This document shows positions 11,169 to 20,931 of a stretch of 64,000 nucleotides of DNA, in pieces. The position numbers and the translations under genes are program-made. Each line of letters starts with the position of its first letter. The first letter of the stretch is position 1. Source of the stretch: Pyrobaculum islandicum DSM 4184. Its GTDB lineage: Archaea; Thermoproteota; Thermoprotei; Thermoproteales; Thermoproteaceae. The notes beneath the pieces were generated by a model. The model saw only the letters and a program-made list of their open reading frames with translations, did no database searches and was not told the DNA's origin. The stretch lies in contig NC_008701.1 of assembly GCF_000015205.1 (NCBI RefSeq), forward strand, positions 496,001 through 560,000. Direction: 5' to 3'.

Positions 11169-11796
11169 CAAGCCGTTTAAACTCTTCGGCTTCTCTCCTC
11201 GAGCCCACTATTGCGCCATAGTGCATTGGTATAGCTACCTTTGGCTCTATTGTGTTTACAAACTCGGCGGCTTCAGAAGGCGTCATTACGTATACGCCAG
11301 ACACAGGCACTAGAGCTACGTCTGTTTTTATATCTCTAAACTCTGGTATAAAGTCGCTATCTCCAGCGTGGAATATACTAACGTCGCCCCACTTTATAAG
11401 ATATGCCACTCTTCCATCTTGCTTGGGGTGAAATACCACACCACGCGCAATATCTCTATATTTGTTTATATTATACGCTGGATAAGTCGTAACTTGGATA
11501 TTTTCAATGCTCTTTGTCTCACCTGGCGTCACCTCTACGATATCTGTGACAACTTTGCCTACACATTGCCTGGCGATCTTTGGCGCAACCACTATAGTAG
11601 ACGGCTTCTTTAACCGCTGAATAGACGGTGGATCGCAATGGTCAAAATGTTCATGAGTAATAAGCACAATATCGGCCTTAGGCTCGCCAAGTTGTATCTG
11701 GTATGGATCTATGTATAAAACCGCGCCTTCTCCGACAATTCTAAAAGCGTCATGCCCTAACCAATATATGGTCAGATTTTTGAACCTATATGGCAT
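11125..11796 (-). CDS. MBL-fold metal-dependent hydrolase, UPF0173 family
   Basis: 223 aa. The metallo-beta-lactamase signature is THEHFDHCD near residues 47-55, with further ligands in FHAGDSDF and the late histidine in PMHYGAIVG. Length and motifs fit the UPF0173/UlaG-like group of hydrolases with two metal ions; the natural substrate is unknown. It starts with an ATG at 11796. It converges on the PiT-like gene with a 44-base overlap and ends well clear of the CC1 gene upstream. Confidence 0.85.
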   Translation of the reverse strand: MPYRFKNLTIYWLGHDAFRIVGEGAVLYIDPYQIQLGEPKADIVLITHEHFDHCDPPSIQRLKKPSTIVVAPKIARQCVGKVVTDIVEVTPGETKSIENIQVTTYPAYNINKYRDIARGVVFHPKQDGRVAYLIKWGDVSIFHAGDSDFIPEFRDIKTDVALVPVSGVYVMTPSEAAEFVNTIEPKVAIPMHYGAIVGSRREAEEFKRLVKPGIEVVILEREI

Positions 11797-11834
11797 AAAA
11801 AAGAGTGGAGGTTAAAAAATATTTTTATTTTTCC

Positions 11835-12008
11835 TTATTTCTTTTTGCCGATTAGTCTGTAGACTTTTATTCCTGTGTATGGGGATTTTGCTACTGCAAA
11901 TAACATCGGCCCGCGGGCAGTCTGCTTCTCAACAACCTCATACTGATCAGTCTCAAACGCCTGCTTCGCCTTAATATCGTAGAACTTCAACTTCTGCTTC
12001 TTGGACAT
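11835..12008 (-). CDS. CC1-type chromatin protein
   Basis: 57 aa, very basic (about 12 Lys, 2 Arg), beginning MSKKQKLKFYDIKAKQAF and ending KSPYTGIKVYRLIGKKK. The size, charge and composition match CC1, the small monomeric protein of Thermoproteales that binds both single- and double-stranded DNA and is thought to serve in chromatin. A TATA box on the minus strand (gctttataaac, about 12029-12039) lies 25 bases before the ATG, giving a leaderless mRNA. The call is from family recognition, not search. Confidence 0.75.
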   Translation of the reverse strand: MSKKQKLKFYDIKAKQAFETDQYEVVEKQTARGPMLFAVAKSPYTGIKVYRLIGKKK

Positions 12009-12238
12009 GTGTTGACAATACTCATTGGTTTATAAAGCTTTTGTTTAATTTGGATACTGTATTTTATTCTACAGTATTCTTTATGAAATAAATATTGGGG
12101 ATGTTCTATTTCTTCTTTGTTTTATTTATGTAGTTTTTCTCTTTCTGTATATTCTATATTGCTCTAGACCTTTTTTTGTAGGCCTCAATCTAAATAGTAA
12201 AGATAAGAAAATACATTACATTCAGTATTTAAAGGGAC
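12009..12238. other. AT-rich intergenic region
   Basis: 230 bases, very AT-rich and without a credible ORF. It contains the CC1 promoter at its left end, the inverted repeat described separately, and TATA-like tatttaaa (about 12224-12231) for the small GTPase gene at its right end. I see nothing else in it. Confidence 0.6.
12054..12077. promoter_or_regulatory. Perfect 8-bp inverted repeat upstream of CC1
   Basis: The arms ATACTGTA (12054-12061) and TACAGTAT (12070-12077) are exact reverse complements separated by 8 bases. The site is about 20 bases upstream of the CC1 TATA box as read on the minus strand, a typical place for an activator or repressor dimer. It could also be a stem-loop by chance in AT-rich DNA. 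Confidence 0.35.
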
Positions 12239-12259
12239 GTGGCTCTCTTATCGATATAT

Positions 12260-12723
12260 ATGGTGTATAGAAAAGTTGTTGCTATATTAGGCGTTGGCGG
12301 AGTCGGAAAGACCATTTTTGCTTATAGAATACTTAAGATATCGGATACGCCTGTACTTACGCTAAGACCTAGTTATTATAGAATTTACCTCGGAGATTTA
12401 GAAGTCGATTTAGTAGATGTGCCAGGTCAACGCGTATTTGACGTGGCGATGAAGTTCGCCTCATTTAAAATACCGGTTATTGACAGACTTATCTATATGT
12501 ACGATGTGACAAATTACGAGTCTCTTTTCGCAATTTCAGAATTACATACTTTATTCATAGAGAGGGGTTCTCAAGTAGCAAAAGGGTAGTTGTTGTCGGT
12601 AATAAGATGGATTTTACGACCGAGATAGGGTTTTATATTGAAGCAAACGAGATTGCAACTTCTATAGGTGCCAAAGAGGTATACTATATATCTACCGTCA
12701 GAGACCCCCTGAGGTTTTTGTAA
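12260..12723 (+). pseudogene. Small Ras/Arf-like GTPase gene with a frameshift
   Basis: The 5' part encodes G1 GVGGVGKT and G3 DVPGQ. The frame stops with TAG at 12587-12589. Shifting frame at the run GGGG (12564-12567) gives a smooth continuation that contains G4 NKMD and runs to a TAA at 12721-12723. One extra G would restore one protein of about 154 aa. So this is either a recent pseudogene, a programmed or slippage frameshift, or a sequencing error. The ATG at 12260 fits the TATA box tatttaaa at about 12224-12231; the frame is also open from a GTG at 12239. Confidence 0.7.
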
Positions 12724-12829
12724 AAATTATATTAGGAGACTATGATTAGACAATTAGAATATTGCTTTAGGCATTATGCGATCTAAATTTTTAGAGTATA
12801 ATACTTAATGTCTATTTATCAAAGTGCGG

Positions 12830-13354
12830 CTATATAGAAAGTCCTAATCGTTTGAGTACTTGTTTATATGTCATTTCCCAGTTTTCTCTCGTAAGCCAAA
12901 TGACCTCAAACCCCAATCTTTTCGCGATACCTATATAGTTCCTATGTATGGTCGCTAAAATTCTCGGGGTATTTGATACTACTTCTTCCAAGTCAGTTGT
13001 GAAATTTGGGCACTTGAATTCCATGGCGCCAATTTCATCAACTATAGCTAAGTTGCATGGCTTATGTCGCAAGGCCTTGCTTATAAGAGTACACGTACCT
13101 AGATTAATTACATATTTGCCGACGGAAGGCATGCCAATTCCTTCTCTGGCAAAGGGCTTTCTCTCCCCGGAGTTGACATCTATTATATCAAATCCTATTC
13201 TTTTTCCGCCATCTCTTACTTCTACTGTTATAAACCCACATATGGCAAATTTAGATTTAGCTACTTCCAATACCTTTGTTACTAGTGTTGTTTTTCCAAC
13301 ACCCGGCATACCGGAGATTCCTAATTTAAGTTCAGCCCTTTCACGCAACGTCAT
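12830..13354 (-). CDS. Nucleoside-triphosphatase THEP1 (DUF265)
   Basis: 174 aa, the usual size of THEP1. P-loop [10 protein letters not shown] at residues ~15-24, Walker B-like [14 protein letters not shown], and an ATIHRNY segment as in the thermophilic NTPase family. It hydrolyses NTPs slowly in vitro; the cellular role is unsettled. It starts at ATG 13354 with no close upstream TATA, and the polyprenyl synthase gene ends 43 bases upstream on the same strand, so the two may be co-transcribed. Confidence 0.92.
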   Translation of the reverse strand: MTLRERAELKLGISGMPGVGKTTLVTKVLEVAKSKFAICGFITVEVRDGGKRIGFDIIDVNSGERKPFAREGIGMPSVGKYVINLGTCTLISKALRHKPCNLAIVDEIGAMEFKCPNFTTDLEEVVSNTPRILATIHRNYIGIAKRLGFEVIWLTRENWEMTYKQVLKRLGLSI

Positions 13355-13397
13355 ATATTCGGCTTAGTCTAGCTTCATCATATGTCTTGGAGATATA

Positions 13398-14186
13398 TCA
13401 AGATATAAAACTTCTTGATGGCGTTAAAGTACCTTCTAGTGCTTTTTCAATAATACCTTTTATAAGTCTTTCAAATGGGGTGAATGTCTCGCCTAATGTA
13501 CTTTTTAATTTCATTAACATTTTCTTTATTTCTATCGCGATATTTACCATATCGTCTTTTTCTCTTTTCTCGTCGCTATAGTCATCTGAATACTGATATA
13601 ATATGCCAAGCAAGCGACCTAGTTTTGTAGCGGTATCAAAAAGTTCTCTTCTACCTAATAGAATGATCGGCAACACCAGCGTGGCCTCAATGAGCGGTGC
13701 AGTTTTAAACTCTGCGGCTTTTTTGTATTCGCCGTCAAGATCTAAGGCTTGCCCTATTGATAGTCTCTGTGCGACATCTGCTAGATATTCTACAACTTCT
13801 GGCCCAAGCTGCAACGCCCTTTTTATAGACTCTGCAATAATCCAGTCGCTTGCTACTATAGATCTTCCATCCCCATATAATGCCCGTGGCGTCTTAACCC
13901 CTCTTCTTTCGTCGTGTTTGTCCATGACATCGTCCTGAAGTAAAGATACAATATGTAATAACTCTACTATAGCCGCTGCTTGTATAATCTTTGTTTCAAA
14001 TATAGACTTTCTGTCAAGACTATAGGAAAATGTGAGAAGGAGAATAGGCCTAAGGAGTTTTCCTGGGGTCTCTATGTAGTAACGTATAACGTCGCGAAGA
14101 GATCTAGGCTCAACACTCTTTCCAACGTTTTGGAGAAGTTCTCTGACTTGTTCGAGCGCCGTTAGAATCTCGCGAGGTAATGACAC
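13398..14186 (-). CDS. Polyprenyl (geranylgeranyl-type) diphosphate synthase
   Basis: 262 aa. It has the two aspartate-rich motifs of trans-prenyltransferases: LLQDDVMDKHDERRG (first) and YQYSDDYSDEKREKD (second). These bind Mg-diphosphates while isopentenyl units are added head to tail. In archaea such enzymes supply C20 or longer chains for ether lipids and quinones. Chain length cannot be read securely from the residues before the first motif. It is somewhat shorter than the usual 290-330 aa. The start at 14186 is followed upstream by the small HTH gene 46 bases away. Confidence 0.9.
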   Translation of the reverse strand: MSLPREILTALEQVRELLQNVGKSVEPRSLRDVIRYYIETPGKLLRPILLLTFSYSLDRKSIFETKIIQAAAIVELLHIVSLLQDDVMDKHDERRGVKTPRALYGDGRSIVASDWIIAESIKRALQLGPEVVEYLADVAQRLSIGQALDLDGEYKKAAEFKTAPLIEATLVLPIILLGRRELFDTATKLGRLLGILYQYSDDYSDEKREKDDMVNIAIEIKKMLMKLKSTLGETFTPFERLIKGIIEKALEGTLTPSRSFIS

Positions 14187-14232
14187 GGGTAAAAAATCTT
14201 TGTGGATTAAATACTAAGCTTTCGCAAAAATA

Positions 14233-14421
14233 TTACTTTGCTCTATAGCGGCCTTCTGCTGTTTTCTCTACCTTTCCCTCTCTCACAAGCCTGGTGAGTT
14301 GTGCTCTTACAATTGCTACTTTTTCTACACCTAGGACTTTTGCTATTTCTTCTGCTGTAAATTCTTTACCTTTATTCTGGGACAGATATTCGTATATTTT
14401 AGCTTTTACGCCAGATGGCAT
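14233..14421 (-). CDS. Small winged-helix DNA-binding protein
   Basis: 62 aa from ATG 14421. It is a single winged helix-turn-helix: FTAEEIAKVLGVEKVAIVRA forms the helices and GKVEKTAEGRYRAK the wing. I start it at the second methionine because TATA-like tttaaatatt (14440-14450) lies 25 bases upstream of it; the first ATG (14442) would sit inside the TATA box. It could regulate its own divergent neighbourhood (ribH lies on the other strand) but no target is shown. Confidence 0.7.
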   Translation of the reverse strand: MPSGVKAKIYEYLSQNKGKEFTAEEIAKVLGVEKVAIVRAQLTRLVREGKVEKTAEGRYRAK

Positions 14422-14503
14422 AAATAAAAATAAAGTCCGCAATATTTAAAGATTTAAGGCGAGAGCGGCGCCAACTTTAATAATGGTGTTGTATCGTTCC
14501 TAT

Positions 14504-14956
14504 ATGGTTAAACTCGCGCTTGTAGTAGCAGAGTTTAACTACGATATTACACAACTAATGTTACAAAAAGCTCTTGAACATGCGAAGTTTTTAGGCGCTG
14601 AGGTCACGTATGTAGTTAAAGTCCCTGGTGTTTTTGACATACCAATGGTGTTAAAAGAGTTGGCGTCGAAAAACGATGTTGATGCGATTGCCACACTTGG
14701 CGCGGTGATACAAGGCGCGACAAAACATGACGAAATAGTCGCTACTCAAGCTGCTAGGAAAATACTAGATATCGCAGTTGAAGTGGACAAGCCTATTACT
14801 CTCGGGATTATTGGACATGGCGCAAATAGAATACAGGCGCTTGAGAGAGTAGAAGAGTATGCCAGACGTGCTGTAGAGGCAGCTGTAAAATTAGCGAGAA
14901 GAAAGAGAGCTCTAAAGGAGGCGAAATATACAGGTTCGACGGTGTATATAGACTAG
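14504..14956 (+). CDS. ribH: 6,7-dimethyl-8-ribityllumazine synthase
   Basis: 150 aa. It makes the direct riboflavin precursor from a butanone phosphate and the ribitylamino-pyrimidine. The signature segments are [10 protein letters not shown] at the start, [14 protein letters not shown], and [19 protein letters not shown] with the active-site His. Start ATG 14504 is chosen because TATA-like ctttaataat at about 14473-14482 is 25 bases before it; the longer frame adds only 7 residues. It converges on ilvC with a 9-base gap. No other rib genes are in view. Confidence 0.93.
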   Translation: MVKLALVVAEFNYDITQLMLQKALEHAKFLGAEVTYVVKVPGVFDIPMVLKELASKNDVDAIATLGAVIQGATKHDEIVATQAARKILDIAVEVDKPITLGIIGHGANRIQALERVEEYARRAVEAAVKLARRKRALKEAKYTGSTVYID

Positions 14957-14965
14957 CGCAATAAA

Positions 14966-15973
<1,008 letters not shown>

Positions 15974-16204
15974 CTAGCTGTTTATATATTCTTCTATTTT
16001 TAACACCTCGGGTAATTTATCCAGCTTAGCAACTAGCCATCGAACTTCATCTGGAGGTCCCTCTACTCTCATGTAAATCTTATACATAGAGTCCTCTAGT
16101 GTTACAGACATGTTAATCAGTTGGACTTTTGCTCTGCGCGTAATTGCTATAACGCGGCCAAGGGCGTCTAAAGACTTTGGCACAATTATGTTAATATTAC
16201 TCAT
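15974..16204 (-). CDS. ilvN: Acetolactate synthase small (regulatory) subunit
   Basis: 76 aa, an ACT domain only: INIIVPKSLDALGRVIAITR opens the fold and the rest gives the beta-alpha-beta-beta-alpha-beta pattern. Bacterial IlvN has about 160 aa, so this is a short version without the C-terminal domain. It should bind the large subunit and mediate feedback by branched-chain amino acids. Its ATG overlaps the 3' end of ilvB by 8 bases. Confidence 0.88.
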   Translation of the reverse strand: MSNINIIVPKSLDALGRVIAITRRAKVQLINMSVTLEDSMYKIYMRVEGPPDEVRWLVAKLDKLPEVLKIEEYINS

Positions 16205-17959
16205 ACGTCAATTTGACATCCATACCTGGCGGTAATATTGCGGAAGTTAACCAATCGCCAGGCTTAACCCACGGTAGCACTATGTCGTATTCGCTATCAA
16301 TCGTCAAGTCCACTATCAAAGGTTCGTTATTTCTCAACGCTTTTGCCACAGCTTTCTCTAGCTGTTCGTAACTCTCTGGCCTAATTGCATCTATATCGTA
16401 CGCCTCTGCTATCTTTAAGAAGTCGGGCCTCTTGCTAAACTCAGTCGCAATTATTCTCCTCTGGTATAGGTATATCTGCCATTGTTTAACTAACTGCAAA
16501 GCTCTGTTGTCAAAAATTACGACCACTATGGGCAAGTTATAATCTCTTACGAGAGCTAGATTGTTCATAGTCATCTGGAAGGATCCATCTCCGTCAATAC
16601 ACAAGACAGGTCTCTCTCTTGCGGCTAGTTTAGCTCCTAACGCGGCCGGGACGCAGAAGCCCATTGTGCCTAGCCCAGCGGATGTTATAAATGTCCCAGG
16701 TTCATAGACGTCCCATACAATTTCTGCCCACATCTGATGCGAGCCAACGCCAGTGACAGTAATCGTATCTCTAGGAGCCGCGGCCCTTAGGATTTTCAAC
16801 GCCTTCCACGGATGAAATGCCGGCGTTGACGCCGATATCTTAGCCATGGTTTCTTCATATTTTTTTCGAATTTCTAGGAGCCAATCTATAAATTTCTGAT
16901 TTCTAAAACTTGATACGTGTATGTAGTCTAGTAGTAGTCTTAGTGTTTCTTTTGCATCTCCTACTATGCCTATAGTTGGTTTTACATTTTTACCTATCTC
17001 GCTTTTATCTATATCAATATGGATTAGCTTAATTCTGCCGCTCTTTACATATTCTATCAACTCTTTGAAACGTCCCCACGTCCTATCGCTAAATCTAGTG
17101 CCCACTGCTAATATGACATCTGCATTTGCTAACGCGGCATCGGCCTCAGCCCGGCCATGCATACCGGCGGGTCCCATGTATAGCGGAAAGTCGTGGGGTA
17201 TTGCCGCTTTGCCAGGTAGAGTAGAAACGATGGGCGCGTATAGAGTTTTTGCAAGCTCTAAAACCTCTGGAGTGGCGCCTGACCACAACACGCCGCCTCC
17301 TACAAGAATTACTGGTCTTTCGGCCTCCGATAGATATTTAGCTGCAAGTCTAGTTTTATCTACATCTGGCGGAGGCGGTATAAACTTCTCTCTATTTACA
17401 ACGATTTTATCCTCGTAATCGGGTGCAGGGGCAATTTGGATATCTCTGGGGAGATCTATTAATGTAGGCCCAGGTCTTCCTAAGATTGAAATCTCATAGG
17501 CTGTTTTAAACGCTGAAGAAGCTTCTGAGGGTTTTCTAACCTGGTATACAAATTTTGTAATTGGAGTTACCACGCCTAGGATATCTGTTTCTTGGAATCC
17601 GTCTCTCCCAAATATGTTTGTAGCTACCTGTCCCGTGATTACTACTAGAGGCGTAGAGTCCATATATGCGTTGGTTAGCCCAGTCACGACGTTTGTAGCC
17701 CCTGGACCGCTTGTAACAGCTACAACAGCCGGCTTCCCTGAAACTCTAGCATAGCCTTCTGCCGCGTGCATTGCGCCTTGTTCGTGGCGAAATAGGATAG
17801 GCTCTATCTCTTGGTCGTATAATGCATCATATAACGTCATTATAGACCCGCCGGGTATTCCCAAGATATGTTTTATCTTATAGGCTTTGAATGTTTCAAC
17901 TAGTTTGTCTACAACTCGTTTTGAATCCCCGTTTCGAGCCCCGAAATTACCCCCGACAT
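16197..17959 (-). CDS. ilvB: Acetolactate synthase large subunit, 5' end frameshifted
   Basis: ThDP- and FAD-dependent enzyme that condenses two pyruvates. The body reads from 17864 and includes the catalytic Glu in FRHEQGAMHAAEG, and the ThDP/Mg motif from GDGSFQMTMNNL onward. Without in-frame ATG or GTG upstream, the frame would have to start at TTG 17864 and would lack the first N-terminal helices. In-frame codons further upstream still encode RVVDKLVETFKAYKIKHIL, a standard ALS N-terminus, and lead to ATG 17959, which is one base out of frame. One more G in the run of five at 17950-17954 would join them. The TATA box at 17981-17988 is 25 bases before that ATG. Confidence 0.9.
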
Positions 17960-17980
17960 TAGCTATGCAAAAAATACAAA

Positions 17981-17988
17981 TATTTAAA
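17981..17988 (-). promoter_or_regulatory. TATA box of the ilvB-ilvN-ilvC operon
   Basis: TTTAAATA on the minus strand, centred 25 bases before ATG 17959. It overlaps the 3' end of the Nudix gene. Its position marks 17959 as the intended start of ilvB and supports the frameshift reading. Confidence 0.6.
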
Positions 17989-18433
17989 CGTTCTTCCCTC
18001 TATATAGAGTATTTATAGCTCTTGTAGCCAATTTTATTACATTTCGCACATTTGGATACGTCTCTATGCTGTCTATATCTGATATGTCAATCCACATGCC
18101 ACTTCTTAGAACACCTCCCACCTCTCTTACTAAGTAAATGAGATCGAAATGTATATGCACCTCCTCTGGGTATTGTACAACCTCCTCTAATATGACAAAG
18201 GGAAGCGGCCTTTCAACAACATTATCGTCTTTTATGCCGTGAACATATCCTATGGGCTCTACTACTAAGCCCGTTTCTTCTTCAAACTCTCTCACAAGAG
18301 TTTCTATAGGAGTTTCTCCCTCTTCCACATGCCCGCCTGGGTAGAGATATACGCCAAGTCGCCTGTGTTTTACCATTAAGACTCTGTCGTCCCTTATCAA
18401 TACACCGCTAGCAACGACACATTTCTTAACCAT
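17984..18433 (-). CDS. Nudix hydrolase
   Basis: 149 aa. The Nudix box is plain: GHVEEGETPIETLVREF followed by EEETGL. Such enzymes cleave nucleoside diphosphates linked to another moiety; the substrate here is not identifiable. The ATG at 18433 is preferred over the TTG at 18445, because a minus-strand TATA-like tttaaaa lies at about 18451-18458. The stop codon lies within the ilvB promoter. Confidence 0.88.
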   Translation of the reverse strand: MVKKCVVASGVLIRDDRVLMVKHRRLGVYLYPGGHVEEGETPIETLVREFEEETGLVVEPIGYVHGIKDDNVVERPLPFVILEEVVQYPEEVHIHFDLIYLVREVGGVLRSGMWIDISDIDSIETYPNVRNVIKLATRAINTLYRGKNV

Positions 18434-18477
18434 GAGTCTTATCAATAAGTTTTTAAAATGTGAGATGGTACCAGTAA

Positions 18478-18978
18478 GTGTTTAGTAAGATAAAATTGGG
18501 AATTGAAGAATGGAGGAGACTAGAGACAGACCTCATGAGAATATCTTCAGGAGAGCCCCTCGAGATAATTATTAACCTTACTCTGGTGGCTACTGAAGAG
18601 GGAGAGGAGTATGAGGAAGACGAAGAAGAGTATCATCACCATACATTTGAAGAGAATGAATTTACAAAGGAAGTTGCAAAACTGATGGACCACATAGCAC
18701 AAACCTATGGCGTACACATCCATCCACATCTACATAGTAACCATGGCAGTGTTATGTTTGCAGTGAAGGGGGCTCCAAAAGACCTTATAAAAACGCTAAG
18801 AGATACTGTGGAATATATAAAGCTCAATTGTGAGAAATGTATACTACATACACTAGATGGCGAGTTTCACATAGGCGAAGATTTAGCAGCTATATATTTT
18901 GGCGATGCGTATAAGGTAACTTTTATCCTACCTGCTGAAGACGGCAGAAGGCTAAAAATCCACGAAATTCATCTTTAG
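18478..18978 (+). CDS. Hypothetical protein with acidic/His-rich loop
   Basis: 166 aa, GTG start at 18478. Residues ~40-65 form a strongly acidic stretch ending in three histidines (EEYHHHTFEENEF), and a second HIHPHLHSNHG motif follows at about residue 80. Two cysteines in NCEKCIL add a possible metal site. It looks like a metal-binding protein, but I do not recognise the family. The promoter region (18446-18477) is shared divergently with the Nudix gene. It overlaps the next, convergent gene by 27 bases. Confidence 0.5.
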   Translation: MFSKIKLGIEEWRRLETDLMRISSGEPLEIIINLTLVATEEGEEYEEDEEEYHHHTFEENEFTKEVAKLMDHIAQTYGVHIHPHLHSNHGSVMFAVKGAPKDLIKTLRDTVEYIKLNCEKCILHTLDGEFHIGEDLAAIYFGDAYKVTFILPAEDGRRLKIHEIHL

Positions 18979-19224
18979 TTTTATGCAGTTAATTACATCC
19001 AAGACCTCTCTCTCCTTTATCTTTTCCATATCTTCAAGAGATATATGCGGATAACCGCCTATCCATATATGCCTATGGATAAAGGAACTATCTTCCACAC
19101 TCCACACGCACTTCCTCTCCTTGATTTTGTCTAAGTCGTTGACGTGTATAACCACATCGCAATCGCACTGAGTCGGGCATCCAAGAATCTTCGCCAACAG
19201 CGACGGCCCTCTTACAACCGGCAC
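18952..19224 (-). CDS. Hypothetical 90-aa protein
   Basis: 90 aa, unknown family. It has five Cys residues (CPTQCDC near residues 16-22, one at ~39, one near the C-terminus) and a basic helical region KIKERKCVW. It is second after the 64-aa gene (7-base gap) and the beta-CASP nuclease on the minus strand, so probably in their operon. The 27-base overlap with the convergent His-rich gene leaves the exact end certain but the function open. Confidence 0.45.
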   Translation of the reverse strand: MPVVRGPSLLAKILGCPTQCDCDVVIHVNDLDKIKERKCVWSVEDSSFIHRHIWIGGYPHISLEDMEKIKEREVLDVINCIKLKMNFVDF

Positions 19225-19231
19225 GCCGAGC

Positions 19232-19426
19232 TTATATATTTCCCAGTAAAGTTCGCACTTGTAATTCTTTCTCTATAAAATTTAAGTCTATATCATCGTC
19301 CTCTAGGATAATATAAATATCTCTGAGGGAGATCTTCTTCTTACGTAACATCTTAGGGGACACTTCCACAAGCTCCGGCACTAAAGTATCGTCGATCTTT
19401 TTTACAAATATCTTCACATTAAACAA
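19232..19426 (-). CDS. Hypothetical 64-aa protein
   Basis: About 61-64 aa, unknown family, acidic C-terminal half with ILEDDDIDLNFIEKEL. Start is TTG 19426 or GTG 19417. The gene lies 2 bases after the stop of the 430-aa nuclease gene and 7 bases before the next small gene, so it is probably translated as part of that operon. Confidence 0.45.
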   Translation of the reverse strand: MFNVKIFVKKIDDTLVPELVEVSPKMLRKKKISLRDIYIILEDDDIDLNFIEKELQVRTLLGNI

Positions 19427-19428
19427 AG

Positions 19429-20721
19429 CTACTCTTTTAAACTACTGATGCGAACTTCTTCCCCTGGCGCTGTTGGGAGATAGATGTTATCATATCCCTC
19501 GTTTATAAGGCGTCGGATTAATACTGATGCAGATAGAGGATCTGTGTGTACAAGTATGATCTTCGTATCTCTAGAGAACCTCTTTATAAAATGCTCTAAT
19601 TCCCTCCTCCCAGCATGTGCGCTGAAGTCAAACCATTCAAGTCTTGCGTCAACTTTTATTATTGTACCATCAACTACAGCGTATCCTTTGCTTAAAATTT
19701 CAAACCCAGGCGTATTTGGAGCTTGGAAAGATGGTAGGAATATACCATTTTTCTTGTTTTGTGCCATCTTTTTGAAGTAATATAAAGCAGCGCCGCCTTT
19801 TAACATGCCTGCTGGGGCTATAATCACTGAATGTTCCTCTAGCGCCCCTTTTCTCACATACGCGCTAGGTACCTCTATAGCTACTTCTAGGGCTTTTTTA
19901 TAAAGGCCGGGGTCTCTTAACAGATGTGGATATCTCGCAATGATTTGATTTATCTGTCTCGCAAGTCCATCGATATATATTGGGTATTTATCTACGCCAT
20001 GTTTCACCAGCGTTAGTAAAATCTCCTGTGCTCTACCTAGTGCAAAAGACGGTATTAACACAGAGCCGCCGCCCTCTAAAGTTTCTCTTACAGCCTGTAT
20101 AAAATCTCTTTCAAGTTTCTCGCGTGGTGGATGATCCGTAGAGGCATATGTCGCCTCCATTATTATAACGTCGGGGTTTTTCGGCAAGTTATATACATCA
20201 GCCCCCCTAAGTAGGTTTGTATCCACTGTGTTGAAGTCGCCTGTAAAAACCACAACCCAACCCTCCACTTCAACTACGCCTATTGCACTCCCAGGTATAT
20301 GACCGGCGTTATAGATTGTTAAAACAGCGTCTCTACCAATTTCTACGGGCTCGCCGTATATAAGAGGTATAGCGCTTGCCATGGTTTCTCTAACCTCTTC
20401 TTGCGTATAAGGCAGATAATATCCAGAGAGTTTTATTGCATCTGTATACATCAAATCGCTTAGCTCCATAGTAAGAGATGTCGAATAAATAGGAGTCCTA
20501 GACGAAATATAGAGTAAAGGAAGTCCGCCGCTGTGATCCAAGTGGGCATGGCTGAGAAAAACCGCTGTGAGGTCTCGCGGGCGTATGTGAAGCGGAAATA
20601 CCGGCCTGCCTTGTGCGTCAAAAGATACGCCGTAGTCTAGCAATATGCCATTTGACGCTGTTTTTAAAAAAACAGCTAGTCTACCTACCTCGCCTGCGCC
20701 GCCTAAGAATCTTATCTTCAC
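19429..20721 (-). CDS. Beta-CASP ribonuclease, aCPSF2-like mRNA processing factor
   Basis: 430 aa. Metallo-beta-lactamase motif LSHAHLDHSGGLP at ~53-65, FTGDFNT with the next ligand, then a beta-CASP insertion with PSFALGRAQEIL and a C-terminal motif with SAHAGRRELEHFI. There is no N-terminal KH domain, so it resembles archaeal aCPSF2 rather than aCPSF1. These enzymes cut or trim RNA 3' ends in the cytosol. Start ATG 20721. It heads a likely operon with two small genes downstream. Confidence 0.88.
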   Translation of the reverse strand: MKIRFLGGAGEVGRLAVFLKTASNGILLDYGVSFDAQGRPVFPLHIRPRDLTAVFLSHAHLDHSGGLPLLYISSRTPIYSTSLTMELSDLMYTDAIKLSGYYLPYTQEEVRETMASAIPLIYGEPVEIGRDAVLTIYNAGHIPGSAIGVVEVEGWVVVFTGDFNTVDTNLLRGADVYNLPKNPDVIIMEATYASTDHPPREKLERDFIQAVRETLEGGGSVLIPSFALGRAQEILLTLVKHGVDKYPIYIDGLARQINQIIARYPHLLRDPGLYKKALEVAIEVPSAYVRKGALEEHSVIIAPAGMLKGGAALYYFKKMAQNKKNGIFLPSFQAPNTPGFEILSKGYAVVDGTIIKVDARLEWFDFSAHAGRRELEHFIKRFSRDTKIILVHTDPLSASVLIRRLINEGYDNIYLPTAPGEEVRISSLKE

Positions 20722-20761
20722 AAACCTGCCGTAGTTTAGAAATAAAACTATTTTTAGAGGG

Positions 20762-20902
20762 GTGTCTCCTAACCTTGTGGAAGAAGTCAGTAGGTACCTA
20801 GACAGAATAGTCGAAATAAATAGAAGAATTCTTAGAGAGCTGGAAGAGATAAACGAAGTACTAGCAAAAGCTAGGGAAAGAGAGCTCGGGAAGCGCAGAT
20901 AA
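20762..20902 (+). CDS. Small charged helical protein upstream of L24
   Basis: 46 aa, GTG start at 20762 and TAA at 20900-20902. The sequence is a single amphipathic helix rich in Arg, Glu and Leu ([20 protein letters not shown]), likely a coiled coil. It lies divergently from the nuclease gene, with A/T-rich aaataaaacta at about 20739-20750 as a possible TATA box, and 29 bases before ribosomal protein L24. I do not know its function. It is short enough that the coding call needs conservation data. Confidence 0.5.
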   Translation: MSPNLVEEVSRYLDRIVEINRRILRELEEINEVLAKARERELGKRR

Positions 20903-20931
20903 ATTTATATATCAATCTACTGGGGCGTCTC

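Noticed and set aside
13355-13397. Minus-strand ATGATGA between THEP1 and the prenyl synthase as box C
   Set aside because: No box D in range, and the stretch is simply the short gap between two co-directional genes.
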